From Pseudomonas sp. QTF5 (GTDB lineage: Bacteria; Pseudomonadota; Gammaproteobacteria; Pseudomonadales; Pseudomonadaceae), in NCBI RefSeq assembly GCF_000512695.2, contig NZ_AZRW02000001.1:62001-126000 (forward strand): a DNA stretch of 64,000 nt, written 5' to 3'. Positions 8,337-16,878 of the stretch are shown here, in pieces. Each line of letters opens with the position of its first letter. Positions within the stretch are counted from its first letter, which is position 1. The notes beneath the pieces are model-generated. The model made no database searches. It worked only from the letters and a program-made list of their open reading frames with translations, and was not told the origin of the DNA. A program made the position numbers and the translations under genes.

Positions 8337-9341
8337 TTATACGGCCAGGCCGACCATTCTGGCCAGTTCGACGGTGCGGTTCGCGTAACCCCATTCATTG
8401 TCGTACCAGGCATAGAGTTTGACCTGGGTGCCGTTGATGACCATGGTCGATAGCGCATCGATGATCGATGAGCGCGGGTCGGTGCGGTAGTCGATGGACA
8501 CCAGCGGACGCTCCTCGAAACCGAGGATGTCTTTCAGTTCGTTCTCGGACGCGTCCTTGAGGAACTGATTAACTTCTTCGACAGTGGTAACGCGCTCGAC
8601 TTCAAAGACACAATCGGTCAGCGAAGCGTTGGCCAACGGTACGCGCACGGCATGGCCATTCAGGCGTCCGCGCAGTTCCGGGAAGATTTCGGCAATGGCG
8701 GTGGCCGAGCCGGTACTGGTCGGGATCAGGCTCATGCCCGAAGCCCGCGCACGGCGCAGATCCTTGTGGGGTTGGTCGAGGATGCTTTGAGTGTTGGTCA
8801 GGTCGTGGATGGTGGTGATCGAACCGTGGCGAATGCCCAGTTTCTCGTGGATCACCTTCACCACCGGCGCCAGGCAGTTGGTGGTGCATGACGCGGCGGT
8901 GACGATGCGATGTTCCGCCGGGTTGAACAGCTGATGGTTGACGCCCATGACAATGTTCAGCGCGCCCTTCTCCTTCACCGGCGCGCTGACCACCACACGT
9001 TTAACGCCCTGGTCGAGGTAAGCCTGAAGCACCGCAACGGTCTTCATCTTGCCGCTGGCTTCAATCACCAGATCACAGCCCGACCAATCAGTGTCGGCAA
9101 TCGCCTTGTTGGCAGTGACTTTGATGCGTTTGCCGTCGATGACGATGCTATCGCCTTCGGAGTCGGCCTGGTCATTCCAACGGCCATGCACCGAGTCGAA
9201 GTTCAGCAGGTGCGCATGGGTGGCTGCGTCACCTGCCGGATCGTTGATCTGCACGAACTCGAACTCTGGCCAGCTCCACGCTGCGCGCAGAGCGAGGCGA
9301 CCGATGCGGCCAAAACCATTGATGCCAACTTTGATAGTCAT
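8337..9341 (-). CDS. ArsJ-associated glyceraldehyde-3-phosphate dehydrogenase
   Basis: 334 residues, full length for GAPDH. NAD-binding GFGRIG lies at 10-15, the catalytic SCTTNC motif has Cys152, and [10 protein letters not shown] is near the end. It is the arsenic-operon isoform rather than the central-metabolism one, judged by its position directly before arsJ. Known reaction: oxidises glyceraldehyde-3-phosphate and, with arsenate as acyl acceptor, forms 1-arseno-3-phosphoglycerate for ArsJ to export. Start ATG 9341, 23 bp after the phosphatase gene. Whether it also serves glycolysis cannot be told from sequence. Confidence 0.93.
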   Translation of the reverse strand: MTIKVGINGFGRIGRLALRAAWSWPEFEFVQINDPAGDAATHAHLLNFDSVHGRWNDQADSEGDSIVIDGKRIKVTANKAIADTDWSGCDLVIEASGKMKTVAVLQAYLDQGVKRVVVSAPVKEKGALNIVMGVNHQLFNPAEHRIVTAASCTTNCLAPVVKVIHEKLGIRHGSITTIHDLTNTQSILDQPHKDLRRARASGMSLIPTSTGSATAIAEIFPELRGRLNGHAVRVPLANASLTDCVFEVERVTTVEEVNQFLKDASENELKDILGFEERPLVSIDYRTDPRSSIIDALSTMVINGTQVKLYAWYDNEWGYANRTVELARMVGLAV

Positions 9342-9364
9342 GTTGTTGTGCTCTGTATCTGTTG

Positions 9365-9877
9365 TCAGTGGGCGTTCGACTGGGTGTCGAACTGGCCGAT
9401 GTATTCGATATGGGCAGGATGCTGAATGGCGCGAGGGCGCAGCGATTGAACATCGCGGATAGCATCGCTAAATGGCACGCCGCTCTCGATCAACAGCTGA
9501 GCGGCGACCAAACCGGTACGACCCGAGCCGCCCTTGCAATGGATGGCGATGGTTTTCCCTTCGGTCAGCAGCTGCTTCAGACGCGAATGGTGTAGCGCCC
9601 ATGCAGCTTTGAATGCTTCGTCAGGAGCCTGATCATCTTCTACTGGCAAGTGAAACCACTCGATGCCGAGCATTTGGCACTCTTCGGGTAGCAGGTCGAT
9701 CTCGTTCTGAAGCAACTCCTCGGTCGGCATCAGCGTCAGCAAGGCAGATGCCCCCGCATCCTTAAGGGTTTGCAACGCCTCAAACGGCTTGGTGCCCTTC
9801 GTGCCTGGGCACGGGGTAAAGATCAACTGGCCAGTGAACTGTGCCAGGGGCAGTACGGAATAGGGGTGTTGTTGCAC
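9365..9877 (-). CDS. Dual-specificity-type protein phosphatase in the ars operon
   Basis: 170 residues from GTG 9877, with GAGG at 9888-9891. The cysteine phosphatase signature [10 protein letters not shown] is complete (Cys114, Arg120). An upstream acidic loop, PVEDDQAPD (about 79-87), can supply the general-acid Asp. The fold type is CDKN3/dual-specificity, unlike the LMW-PTP fold of ArsC. Its position between arsH and the GAPDH gene suggests a part in arsenate or phosphoester handling, but its substrate is not known. It starts 13 bp after the broken arsH. No signal peptide, so cytosolic. Confidence 0.85.
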   Translation of the reverse strand: MQQHPYSVLPLAQFTGQLIFTPCPGTKGTKPFEALQTLKDAGASALLTLMPTEELLQNEIDLLPEECQMLGIEWFHLPVEDDQAPDEAFKAAWALHHSRLKQLLTEGKTIAIHCKGGSGRTGLVAAQLLIESGVPFSDAIRDVQSLRPRAIQHPAHIEYIGQFDTQSNAH

Positions 9878-9889
9878 GGTAAAAAATCC

Positions 9890-10178
9890 TCAAATTGAGC
9901 GCTGATTGACACGTTTCATGAGTTGTTCCGCCGACTCCTTGCGCTCGGAGTAACGATCAACCAGATAGTCCTGACGGTCGCGCAGCAGCAGCGTGAATTT
10001 CACCAACTCCTCCATCACATCAACGACACGGTCGTAGAACGGAGAAGGTTTCATCCGGCCGTCCGTACAGCAGCAAAATGCGCGGCTTGTGGATGGAGGT
10101 CTTTTCGATACCAAGCTTGTCTGCCGATGGGAGATCAACCAGTTCGGTATCAAGTTGGGGGATAGGGTCATCAAACAT
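9890..10178 (-). pseudogene. arsH: arsH with internal out-of-frame deletion
   Basis: The start (ATG 10178) encodes [20 protein letters not shown] up to RILLLYG, the usual ArsH N-terminus. The stop-side frame encodes [20 protein letters not shown] to MKRVNQRSI, the usual C-terminus. Between them about 430 bp of the usual roughly 700-bp gene is missing, and the two parts are in different frames, meeting near 10056. The lost part carries most of the FMN site and catalytic core. ArsH normally oxidises trivalent organoarsenicals using NADPH. The ATG overlaps the acr3 stop by 8 bp, so it was translationally coupled. Flanking operon genes are intact. Confidence 0.9.
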
Positions 10179-11244
10179 AGTCTTTGTCCTGCGCAACGGC
10201 GCTGTTGGATTCATCGAACCAGCGGCGTTTCAGCCAGAGGGCAACAGCGACCAGGGAAATAAGTACCGGCACTTCCACCAACGGACCAATCACTGTGGCG
10301 AAGGCGACCGGGGAAGCCAGGCCGAAGGTGGCAATGGCCACGGCAATCGCCAGTTCGAAGTTGTTGCTTGCGGCTGTGAAAGCCAGTGCGGTGGTGCGTG
10401 GATAGTCAGCCTTGAGCCATTTGCCCATTCCAAAGCTGATGAAAAACATCACCACGAAATAGATCGTCAGGGGGATAGCAATGCGCAACACATCCAGCGG
10501 CAATTGCAGCACCACGTCACCCTTGAGACTGAACATGGCCACGATGGTCAACAGCAGTGCTACCAGCGTTAGCGGGCTGATCTTCGGAATGAAGCGTTCC
10601 TGGAACCAGGCTTCGCCTTTACGGGCGATGAGGATCCTGCGGGTCAGGAAACCTGCCAGGAACGGCACACCCAGGTAGATCAGGACCGACTCGGCAATGC
10701 TGACAAAGCTGGTCTCAATCACACTGCCTTCCAGCCCGAACAATGGCGGCAATAGCCCAAGGAAAATCCAGGCATACACGCTGAAAAACAGGATCTGGAA
10801 GATGCTGTTGAACGCCACCAGCCCGGCGACGTACTGATTGTTGCCACCCGCGATTTGGTTCCAGACCAGTACCATCGCGATGCAACGAGCCAGACCGATC
10901 AGGATCAGGCCCGTCATGTATTCCGGGTGGTCCCGCAGGAAGATGATCGCCAGCGCGAACATCAACACCGGGCCGATGACCCAGTTCTGGACCAAAGACA
11001 AAACGAGAATGCGCTTGTCCTTGAAGACTTCCGGCAGTTCCTCATAACGGACCTTGGCCAGAGGCGGATACATCATCACGATCAGGCCGATAGCGATGGG
11101 GATGTTGGTTGTGCCCACAGAAAAACTGTTGAGCCACTGCGGCCAGCCTTCGAACAGGCTTCCTAAACCGATGCCCAACGCCATGGCAAGAAAAATCCAC
11201 AGCGTCAGGTAACGGTCCAGGAAGGAAAGGCGGCTTTTACTCAT
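10171..11244 (-). CDS. acr3: Acr3-family arsenite efflux permease
   Basis: 357 residues from ATG 11244, placed by GGAG at 11253-11256 (8-base spacing); an ATG at 11250 is too close. About ten membrane helices are seen. The family signature [13 protein letters not shown] contains the conserved cysteine of the translocation path. Acr3 uses the proton-motive force to export As(III), and is distinct from the ArsB family. It lies 101 bp downstream of arsR and overlaps arsH by 8 bp. Product of ArsC (arsenite) is its substrate. Confidence 0.95.
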   Translation of the reverse strand: MSKSRLSFLDRYLTLWIFLAMALGIGLGSLFEGWPQWLNSFSVGTTNIPIAIGLIVMMYPPLAKVRYEELPEVFKDKRILVLSLVQNWVIGPVLMFALAIIFLRDHPEYMTGLILIGLARCIAMVLVWNQIAGGNNQYVAGLVAFNSIFQILFFSVYAWIFLGLLPPLFGLEGSVIETSFVSIAESVLIYLGVPFLAGFLTRRILIARKGEAWFQERFIPKISPLTLVALLLTIVAMFSLKGDVVLQLPLDVLRIAIPLTIYFVVMFFISFGMGKWLKADYPRTTALAFTAASNNFELAIAVAIATFGLASPVAFATVIGPLVEVPVLISLVAVALWLKRRWFDESNSAVAQDKDYV

Positions 11245-11345
11245 GATCATTGCTCCTGTGGTTACAACGTGCCTATCAGGGCCAGGGTGCAGAGGAACAG
11301 GATTTTCATCGAGCGATCTCGTAGTCGAAGGCGAAATCAGACGAT

Positions 11346-11708
11346 TTAGCTTTCACAGCAGGCGAGTGCCCGTTCAGGACGGTCACCCATTTCATCAAGG
11401 CGTTTGGCGTCAGGGCTCAACCAATGCTTGTTGCTTTCCAGCACCGTGGTCAGCACTTGATGGACCCAATCCGGGAGATTCGGGTGCAGTCGGTAATACA
11501 CCCATTGGCCTTGCCGACGGTCCGACAGCAAACCGCAACTGCGCAGCTGTGCAAGGTGCCTGGAGACTTTTGGCTGACTCTCATTCAACGCGCAGGTCAG
11601 CTCGCAAACACAAAGTTCGCCTTCACGAGTGATGAGCATCATCGTGCGTACCCGAGTGTCGTCAGCCAGGCATTTGAAAACAGTGGTCGGTGTCAGATGG
11701 TCAGCCAT
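11346..11708 (-). CDS. arsR: ArsR-family arsenite-responsive repressor
   Basis: 120 residues. Winged helix-turn-helix with recognition-helix region [20 protein letters not shown]. The arsenite site ELCVCEL (Cys33, Cys35) lies at the start of the DNA-binding helices, as in classical ArsR; a CC pair near the C-terminus may add ligands. It represses the operon and releases DNA on As(III) binding. It sits second in the operon, 8 bp after arsC, an order seen in some Pseudomonas ars clusters. The likely operator is upstream of arsC at 12146-12168. Confidence 0.93.
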   Translation of the reverse strand: MADHLTPTTVFKCLADDTRVRTMMLITREGELCVCELTCALNESQPKVSRHLAQLRSCGLLSDRRQGQWVYYRLHPNLPDWVHQVLTTVLESNKHWLSPDAKRLDEMGDRPERALACCES

Positions 11709-11716
11709 ATCGTTTC

Positions 11717-12130
11717 TCAGTGTTTGCTTTTGACCAAGACGAACATCTTGATGCGCTCATGGATTTCGTGAAGGGTGTGACGGAAGGCATCGGGTTTGGT
11801 GCTGGTGACCGGATCCTCAAAACTCCAGGCCAATGCCTCACCGGCTCCAGGTAAAGACAGGCATTCCGCTACGGCTTTATCACACAAGGTGATGACGTAA
11901 TCGAAACGCTCACCACGGAAGTCGTCTATCGACTTGCTGCGTAATCCTTCGGTGCTCACACCAATGTGTGAAAGCGCCTCAAAGGTGCGCGGGTCTACCT
12001 GAGTCGGAGCTGTGCCGGCACTGAACGCCTCGAAATGCTCCGAGTCGGTATGCCTCAGCAACGCTTGGGCCAACTGAGAGCGTGCAGCGTTGGCGGTACA
12101 GACGAACAGGACACGGACTTTGCTGGTCAT
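11717..12130 (-). CDS. arsC: Thioredoxin-type arsenate reductase (LMW-PTP fold)
   Basis: 137 residues. P-loop VCTANAARS (CX5R) holds catalytic Cys11 and Arg17. The two further redox cysteines are in ITLCDKAVAEC with the seven-residue spacing of Cys82/Cys89 in the S. aureus plasmid enzyme, so the full three-cysteine relay is present. Asp in WSFEDP is the general acid. It reduces As(V) to As(III) with thioredoxin as electron donor, in the cytosol. First gene of the operon. Its paralogue at 552-965 has lost the last cysteine. Confidence 0.93.
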   Translation of the reverse strand: MTSKVRVLFVCTANAARSQLAQALLRHTDSEHFEAFSAGTAPTQVDPRTFEALSHIGVSTEGLRSKSIDDFRGERFDYVITLCDKAVAECLSLPGAGEALAWSFEDPVTSTKPDAFRHTLHEIHERIKMFVLVKSKH

Positions 12131-12145
12131 TGTGAAGTCTCAGCT

Positions 12146-12168
12146 AATATACGGTTTAACGAATATAT
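12146..12168. promoter_or_regulatory. Probable ArsR operator / promoter of the ars operon
   Basis: An AT-rich imperfect palindrome, ATATACGGTTTAACGAATAT, lies 16 bp before the arsC start. It resembles ArsR-bound dyads of Pseudomonas and would overlap the core promoter and leader. Assignment rests on position and symmetry. Confidence 0.55.
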
Positions 12169-12427
12169 GTTTTCCCGCATGCAAGGTAAAGAAGCAACCA
12201 CACATTAATCCATCAAAACGATTGGACTCCGCCGACCACCTTCAATGAAAGCTCTGTATTACGGCGTTAGCCAGGTAAAGCGTCTTCCGTGTTTCTTCAA
12301 ATATCTGCGGCTATGCATATATGGTTTCCGTAATGAATCTGTCATTCACGCAGAAATAGGTCGCCCTTGGTTCAAGGACTACCTGGTCATGCAAAGCGAG
12401 ATACGCAGCTCGGCGCGATACTCGGCA

Positions 12428-13498
12428 TCAAGCGAACGCTGGGAGCGATGCATCGTGGATGAAGCGCATCAAACTGGGGATGATGTGAGAAGCATCTGGC
12501 CCAACGCCTCTGAGGGTGGCCGAAGCAAAGTTGCGCTGTTTCGGCAATCCCACAAAATACAAACCCGGCACGTGCTCCGCCTGCCCGTTGCGTTGCCTCA
12601 GGCGTTCATCGCCCGCCACATGCAGACCTGCCAAAAAACCAAGGTTCGGACGAAACCCGGTCGCGAAAACCAAACTGTCCACTTCGGTGTGCTGCCCATC
12701 GGCCCAGATCACGCCCGTTGACGTTATCTGCGTGAACATCGGCTTGCGCTCAAAAAGTCCCTGCTTTATGGCTCGACGATAGGTGCCATCGTCCAGTACA
12801 GGGGTACTTTGGTCATTCAGCCAACGAGTCTTCTCCATCCCTGTCCACTTGAGCCAAGCATGAAAATCCACACCGAGGATCTTTTGCGGAAAAAATCGAA
12901 TCGATTCCCTTGCCGCCAATACGACGCTGCTGACTTGACCCAACTCATGGGCAATTTGTACAGCTGAGTTGGCCGCACCTATGACCACTACTCGTTGATC
13001 ACTGAAGCCGTCGACATTTCGGTAATCAGCACTGTGTAAACGTTGCCCGCGAAAACTCTCCAGCCCTTGAATGTCAGGGATGAACGGCTGATTGAAGCCG
13101 CCAGTGCAAACGATCAATGCTTTTGAGCGCAAACGCTGACCATCAGATGCCTGAAGTAAAAACAGTCCATCCTCCCTACACACATTCTGGATTCGTATGT
13201 TCTGCCGAATGGGTAGCTGGAAAGCGTCCGCGTACTGCTCCAGATAACGTACGACTTCATCGCGTAGCGGATAATGCTTGGCGTCAGCTGGAAAGGGCAT
13301 TCCAGGTAGCGATGAGTAAGCAGCAGGGGAAAAAAGTCTCAGGCTGTCGTAGTAGTTGCGCCAATTTCCACCTGGCTGGCTCTCGGCATCCAGGATGAGA
13401 AACCTGAGGTTCTGCTGCCGCAGGTGCCAGCCACACGCGAGCCCAGCTTGGCCCGCACCAATAACGATGGCGTCCATGGGCTCATTTTTTACATTCAT
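12428..13498 (-). CDS. arsO: ArsO-type flavin-dependent monooxygenase
   Basis: 356 residues from ATG 13498 (alternatives: ATG 13477 or 13519; no strong ribosome site for any). Two Rossmann motifs are visible: GAGQAG near residue 14 for FAD and VIGAANSA near residue 167 for NADPH. The flavin-monooxygenase layout includes PGGNWRNYYDSLRLFSPA and a late FATGFRPN. ArsO is found with arsenic genes in several bacteria, but its reaction is unproven; oxidation of an organoarsenical is proposed. It follows its own ArsR-type gene by 38 bp and forms a second, separate arsenic unit. About 300 bp separate its end from the arsC promoter. Confidence 0.85.
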   Translation of the reverse strand: MNVKNEPMDAIVIGAGQAGLACGWHLRQQNLRFLILDAESQPGGNWRNYYDSLRLFSPAAYSSLPGMPFPADAKHYPLRDEVVRYLEQYADAFQLPIRQNIRIQNVCREDGLFLLQASDGQRLRSKALIVCTGGFNQPFIPDIQGLESFRGQRLHSADYRNVDGFSDQRVVVIGAANSAVQIAHELGQVSSVVLAARESIRFFPQKILGVDFHAWLKWTGMEKTRWLNDQSTPVLDDGTYRRAIKQGLFERKPMFTQITSTGVIWADGQHTEVDSLVFATGFRPNLGFLAGLHVAGDERLRQRNGQAEHVPGLYFVGLPKQRNFASATLRGVGPDASHIIPSLMRFIHDASLPAFA

Positions 13499-13510
13499 GT
13501 ATGCGCACTC

Positions 13511-13520
13511 ATGCATATAT
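13511..13520. promoter_or_regulatory. ATGCATATAT motif, possible second ArsR-type site
   Basis: The decamer ATGCATATAT sits between the arsO start and its regulator gene and recurs at 12313-12322 beyond the arsO stop. Its AT-rich dyad character fits an ArsR-family site, but two copies are weak evidence. Confidence 0.25.
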
Positions 13521-13536
13521 AGAGATAATAAAAAAA

Positions 13537-13887
13537 CTACTCTGGCACGCCAGGGCAGCAAAACGGGGCCAGACTCTTCATGTGTTGGAGAATGGCTTCG
13601 AGCCGTGTCACCACCGCCGGCCCATCCACCTCGTAGAACATCTGCCGGCTGACCTTGGTAGCACGGACGATGCCCGCGTCTAATAGCACTTGCAGATGAC
13701 GGGACACCACTGAACGTTCTTGAGGTAATCCTTCGGCAATCTCGCCGATATCCGCACGCCCCAGCTGCATGACTCGCTTGAGCACAGCTACCCGCGACGG
13801 CTCGCACAGAGCTTTGAAGAAGGCTCCATCGAGAGAGTTGATTGCGGCATCAATTGCCCGTGAACGTGTAGAAGCTCGGTTTGTCAT
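13537..13887 (-). CDS. ArsR-family regulator of arsO
   Basis: 116 residues from ATG 13887; a longer start at 13917 is possible. Winged helix-turn-helix with GLPQERSVVSRHLQVLLDAGIV. It lacks the ELCVCEL arsenite site of the main ArsR. Its candidate ligands are Cys28 (ALCEPSR) and a CC pair near the C-terminus (FCCPG), so it is a different ArsR subtype. It lies directly upstream of arsO on the same strand and probably controls arsO and itself. Confidence 0.85.
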   Translation of the reverse strand: MTNRASTRSRAIDAAINSLDGAFFKALCEPSRVAVLKRVMQLGRADIGEIAEGLPQERSVVSRHLQVLLDAGIVRATKVSRQMFYEVDGPAVVTRLEAILQHMKSLAPFCCPGVPE

Positions 13888-14018
13888 ACGGATGACTATA
13901 TGTGCAGATCCATGCACACGTCAATTTGTCGAATCAAAAGCCACAGCAAATATCTGTAGAGCCTGATCAATGCCTGCACGCCCACAATAGCGAATCCACA
14001 GTCGATTCCGGACCTTCG

Positions 14019-14045
14019 CGACAGGCAGCAATCGGCCAGAAGCGG
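14019..14045. repeat. Copy of the intergenic repeat (CAGCAATCGGCCAGAAGCGG)
   Basis: A 27-bp core CGACAGGCAGCAATCGGCCA followed by GAAGCGG, shared almost exactly with copies at 15358-15380 and 22049-22074. It lies in the gap before the LysE gene. Confidence 0.6.
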
Positions 14046-14145
14046 TATCTCGACAGCCGCACACCCATCGTCGAGAATGAGCCGGGCTTTCAGCAACCAG
14101 CACTACTCAGGGAAGAAGCCGTCCACAGGACTTGCGAGGAAGGAC

Positions 14146-14760
14146 ATGATCGACGGTTCCGCCGTTTTGACAGTATTTTTGGTTTACTTGGCAGGCGTTG
14201 TTATCCCTGGGCCAAATTTCGTCGCAGTGGTCCATAAAGCGGTGGCTGCTACACGGTCAGAAGCTCTGGCCTTGGTAGCGGGTATCGTACTGATCAACTT
14301 GTTCTGGTCCACCTGTGCAATTGCAGGTCTCGGGGTTGTATTTGCTGCGCTCCCTTGGGCTGCGTTTGTTGTAAAGATTCTGGGGGCCACTTACCTGATA
14401 TGGTTCGGATTCCGACTGCTGATCAACGCAGGGAAGAATGCACTTGGCCCGCTAAATGACGCCGTCGCCGGTAGTTGCAGGCAGTCCTTCATTCAGGGGG
14501 TGATTACCAACATTGGCAACCCCAAGTCCATGGCCTTCTATGCCGCTGTTTTTTCAGCCGCAGCCCCCGCCCACGTATCGCCAGGCACGTTTTCGTCGAT
14601 GCTGGCAGTTGTAGTGGTGGTTTCAACGACCTGGTATGGAATGGTCGCAATCGCTCTTTCGCAACCTAAGATTGCTTGCGCGTATCAAGGGAGGAAAAAA
14701 GCAATCGATCGACTGTGCGGTGGTTTGATTTTGTCTCTGGGGATCCGCCAGCTGGTTTAG
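14146..14760 (+). CDS. LysE/RhtB-family amino-acid exporter
   Basis: 204 residues from ATG 14146, behind GGAAGG. Six hydrophobic helices. The first carries the family motif VVIPGPNFVAVV, and GNPKSMAFYAAVF lies in the middle. RhtB/LysE proteins export amino acids or related small molecules using the proton gradient; the substrate cannot be read from sequence. No helix-turn-helix or biosynthetic partner is adjacent, and the gene stands between a repeat and a broken P-loop gene. Confidence 0.85.
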   Translation: MIDGSAVLTVFLVYLAGVVIPGPNFVAVVHKAVAATRSEALALVAGIVLINLFWSTCAIAGLGVVFAALPWAAFVVKILGATYLIWFGFRLLINAGKNALGPLNDAVAGSCRQSFIQGVITNIGNPKSMAFYAAVFSAAAPAHVSPGTFSSMLAVVVVVSTTWYGMVAIALSQPKIACAYQGRKKAIDRLCGGLILSLGIRQLV

Positions 14761-14843
14761 CACCTGCTCTGCTGCCCATCAGCCTTTAACCGATCATCCA
14801 AAACCTGCACAGTTGTCGGCTTTTTTCGCGACAGGAAGGCCCC

Positions 14844-14987
14844 ATGCAACGGATTGTAATTCTGGGCAATGCCGGTAGCGGCAAATCTACCCTCGCCCGC
14901 GCCCTCGGCAAGCGCCTTGGTCTGCCCGTGGTGCACTTGGACACACTGTTCTGGGAGCCCGGTTGGGTTGAACCTACCTCCGGCTGA
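14844..14987 (+). pseudogene. P-loop NTPase (adenylate-kinase / FlaR-like), truncated
   Basis: 47 codons. Walker [10 protein letters not shown] is at residues 8-16, then [19 protein letters not shown], the start of the FlaR/topology-modulation P-loop family, which is normally about 170 residues. The frame stops at a TGA (14985-14987), just where sequence resembling an insertion-sequence end begins. The rest of the gene is not found within the next 400 bp. Confidence 0.75.
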
Positions 14988-15090
14988 TCAGGGTGGCACT
15001 CCACATTTCAAAATTTCAGGGAAGGTCGAACAGATGGCCCCTCCACGTGGCCTCGACGTCATCGAAAACTAATCCGAGTGGCACTCATCA
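14985..15090. mobile_element. Probable end fragment of an IS21-like insertion sequence
   Basis: Begins TGATCAGGGTGGCACTCC at the break in the P-loop gene. Two GGTGGCACT/GAGTGGCACT units lie at 14991-15000 and 15076-15085. Repeated GTGGCACT units are a feature I associate with ends of some IS21-family elements. No transposase frame is present. From here to 15327 nothing else was recognised. Confidence 0.35.
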
Positions 15091-15326
15091 TATGCTCGGC
15101 TCCCGTCTGCGCAGGGCTTTTTATTCTCTTTGTCCAATGGCTGAGCGGCCTCAGCCCCGTGACACAGAGGGTGGCGATAGGAGTGGGCACAATCCAGCTG
15201 AAAGGTTTTTTCGTCTTGCTAATTCGCCGGAACAAAGTTTAGACGCTCAACGCTTACAGACTTCCAGGCCATTGGTAGTTGCCTTCAAGAACGCTTACCA
15301 TTCAGTCAATTCTCCTAGGGCTTGAC

Positions 15327-15390
15327 CGTCCGATTTGGGTTGTGGATTGCTGCCCTTCCCGACAGGCAGCAATCGGCCATATACGGACGT
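15327..15390. repeat. Cruciform-type intergenic repeat
   Basis: A perfect 10-bp stem (GATTGCTGCC at 15345-15354 with GGCAGCAATC at 15365-15374) lies inside a weaker outer stem (CGTCCG / CGGACG). The right side is the same CAGCAATCGGCCA core as at 14019 and 22049. It directly abuts the hydrolase fragment. Confidence 0.6.
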
Positions 15391-15394
15391 CAGC

Positions 15395-15610
15395 GGTGCT
15401 TCTGCCGTTGGTAACGCGCCGCCATCTGCCGGCGAACATCCATTGGTGGTGCTATCCCACGGATACAGGGGTAACTGGAGCAATCAGATTTGGCTTGCCA
15501 GTTCTTTGGCCCAAAAGGGTTACATCGTCGCCGCAATCAATCACCCTGGCACCACGACCCATGACCGCAGCCCTCAAGCAGCTGCGCAGTTATGGCAGCG
15601 GCCGGTTGAC
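15395..15610 (+). pseudogene. Fragment of a second copy of the alpha/beta hydrolase
   Basis: 72 codons (GASAVGNAPPSAGEHP to LWQRPVD) match residues 65-136 of the hydrolase at 3646-4698 with about eight differences, roughly 89 % identity by eye. It lacks the signal peptide and the nucleophile Ser165. On the left it is cut at a palindromic repeat; on the right it passes into unrelated codons (ITLKPTYP) and stops. This is a relic of duplication or of recombination between strains, not a working gene. Confidence 0.9.
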
Positions 15611-15627
15611 ATAACTCTGAAGCCAAC

Positions 15628-15795
15628 ATATCCACAACGGACGCTCTCACACTGCTCCTGCACAACCAGCACGCCCTAGCGGCGGCAATTGAAGAAGTGA
15701 CCAAGTGGCTTTCAGAGAATGGAGTGCAGTTGAGAGGATGGCTTGAGAGTGGCCGGACTCCGGTGAGGCACACTGAAAAAGTGCAGAAGCGGTAG
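15628..15795 (+). other. Small conserved-looking ORF without a standard start
   Basis: In frame from ATA 15628: STTDALTLLLHNQHALAAAI and EEVTKWLSENG, ending TEKVQKR before TAG 15793-15795. Small Pseudomonas proteins beginning MSTTD-like with an HNQHALAAAIEEVT-like helix are what it recalls. Here the expected ATG reads ATA, and a TGA lies seven codons before it. It is probably a start-lost remnant adjoining the hydrolase fragment. Confidence 0.35.
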
Positions 15796-15856
15796 CTAAC
15801 AAGCCACTGATTTTGGTAAAAATTAGCAACTTGTCAGACTTCAACGGAATCGAAAG

Positions 15857-16762
15857 TTAGGCCTGGGTGTTGTCCAGGATGAACTCAATCAACGCTCGGG
15901 ATGCAGCTGATAATTGTCGGTGAGGCGGGTAAATGATCGAGAAGGGTCGACTGCGCCCGCTCAGCTTTGGAAGTATTTCCACCAGTTGCCCCCGCTGCAC
16001 TTTGTCCCGCACGATGAAGTCATAAGTCTGGCAGATGCCCAGACCGCTTTCGGCCAGAGAAACAATACCCAGGACATCATCCGAAACCTCCACATTGGCC
16101 TGCGGCAGCCATTCGATATTTTTCCCGTCAAGGCAGAACAACCACGGTCCGATCTTACCACTGCTGGGCATGATGAACGGCAGGCAAACGTGCTCGCCTA
16201 ACATTCCAAGCGTCGTAGGAACACCGGCACGAGCCAGGTATGCTGGAGACGCGACCAGACATAGCCGTGCATCTTCCAGCTTGCGACCCACCAGACCACT
16301 GTCCGGCAAATGTCCCAGGCGAATCGCCAGATCGTAGCCTTCGGCGACCAGGTCGACATTACGGTTGGTGATGTTCAGTTCTACCCGCACAGCCGGAAAT
16401 AGTTGGGCAAACGCACTGAGCAGCGGCGGCAAACGATGATGACCGTAAGTCGTCGGCACGCTCATCCGAACGCGCCCGCTCAACTCGCCTTCCTGGCCGC
16501 GGATGTTGCGCTCGGCCTCTTCAATCTGGGCAAACGCAGAACGAGTCTGTTCCAGGTACAGCTTGCCGGCATCGGTCAGGCTGAGCTTGCGGGTAGTGCG
16601 TCGCAACAATTGCACGCCAAGACGCGACTCAAGCCTGGTCAACGCACGACTGAGCACCGAGGGCGTGGTCGCCAGGGCCACGGCAGCTGCACTGACAGTG
16701 CCCTGTTCAACCACGCGAATAAAGGCTTCCACATCCCCAAGATGGTCGAATCTACGCGGCAT
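15857..16762 (-). CDS. LysR-family transcriptional regulator
   Basis: 301 residues. N-terminal winged helix-turn-helix (DVEAFIRVVEQGTVSAAAVA, SVLSRALTRLESRLGVQLL), then the substrate-binding co-inducer domain starting near RVRMSVPTTYG. It belongs to the CrgA-like LysR group by its helix-turn-helix style. It is divergent from the DJ-1/SDR/DJ-1/yellow-like operon (117-bp shared intergenic region) and is the obvious candidate regulator of it. Confidence 0.9.
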   Translation of the reverse strand: MPRRFDHLGDVEAFIRVVEQGTVSAAAVALATTPSVLSRALTRLESRLGVQLLRRTTRKLSLTDAGKLYLEQTRSAFAQIEEAERNIRGQEGELSGRVRMSVPTTYGHHRLPPLLSAFAQLFPAVRVELNITNRNVDLVAEGYDLAIRLGHLPDSGLVGRKLEDARLCLVASPAYLARAGVPTTLGMLGEHVCLPFIMPSSGKIGPWLFCLDGKNIEWLPQANVEVSDDVLGIVSLAESGLGICQTYDFIVRDKVQRGQLVEILPKLSGRSRPFSIIYPPHRQLSAASRALIEFILDNTQA

Positions 16763-16878
16763 TATTGCTTCCTAGGTCCAAATGAATTCCATTGGCGGTA
16801 GTTTATCGCCATACCACACATCAATAGAGTATCCAGGCAGGGGCGGCAACTGTTCGCCCGATTAATTCTGGACACGAC

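Noticed and set aside
12245-12721. Plus-strand frame of 158 codons between the two arsenic units
   Set aside because: Mostly opposite arsO; the non-overlapping part lies in the promoter gap and shows no motif.
13499-13807. N-terminal extension of the ArsO frame
   Set aside because: It overlaps the upstream ArsR gene in another frame; the FAD motif fits a start near 13498.
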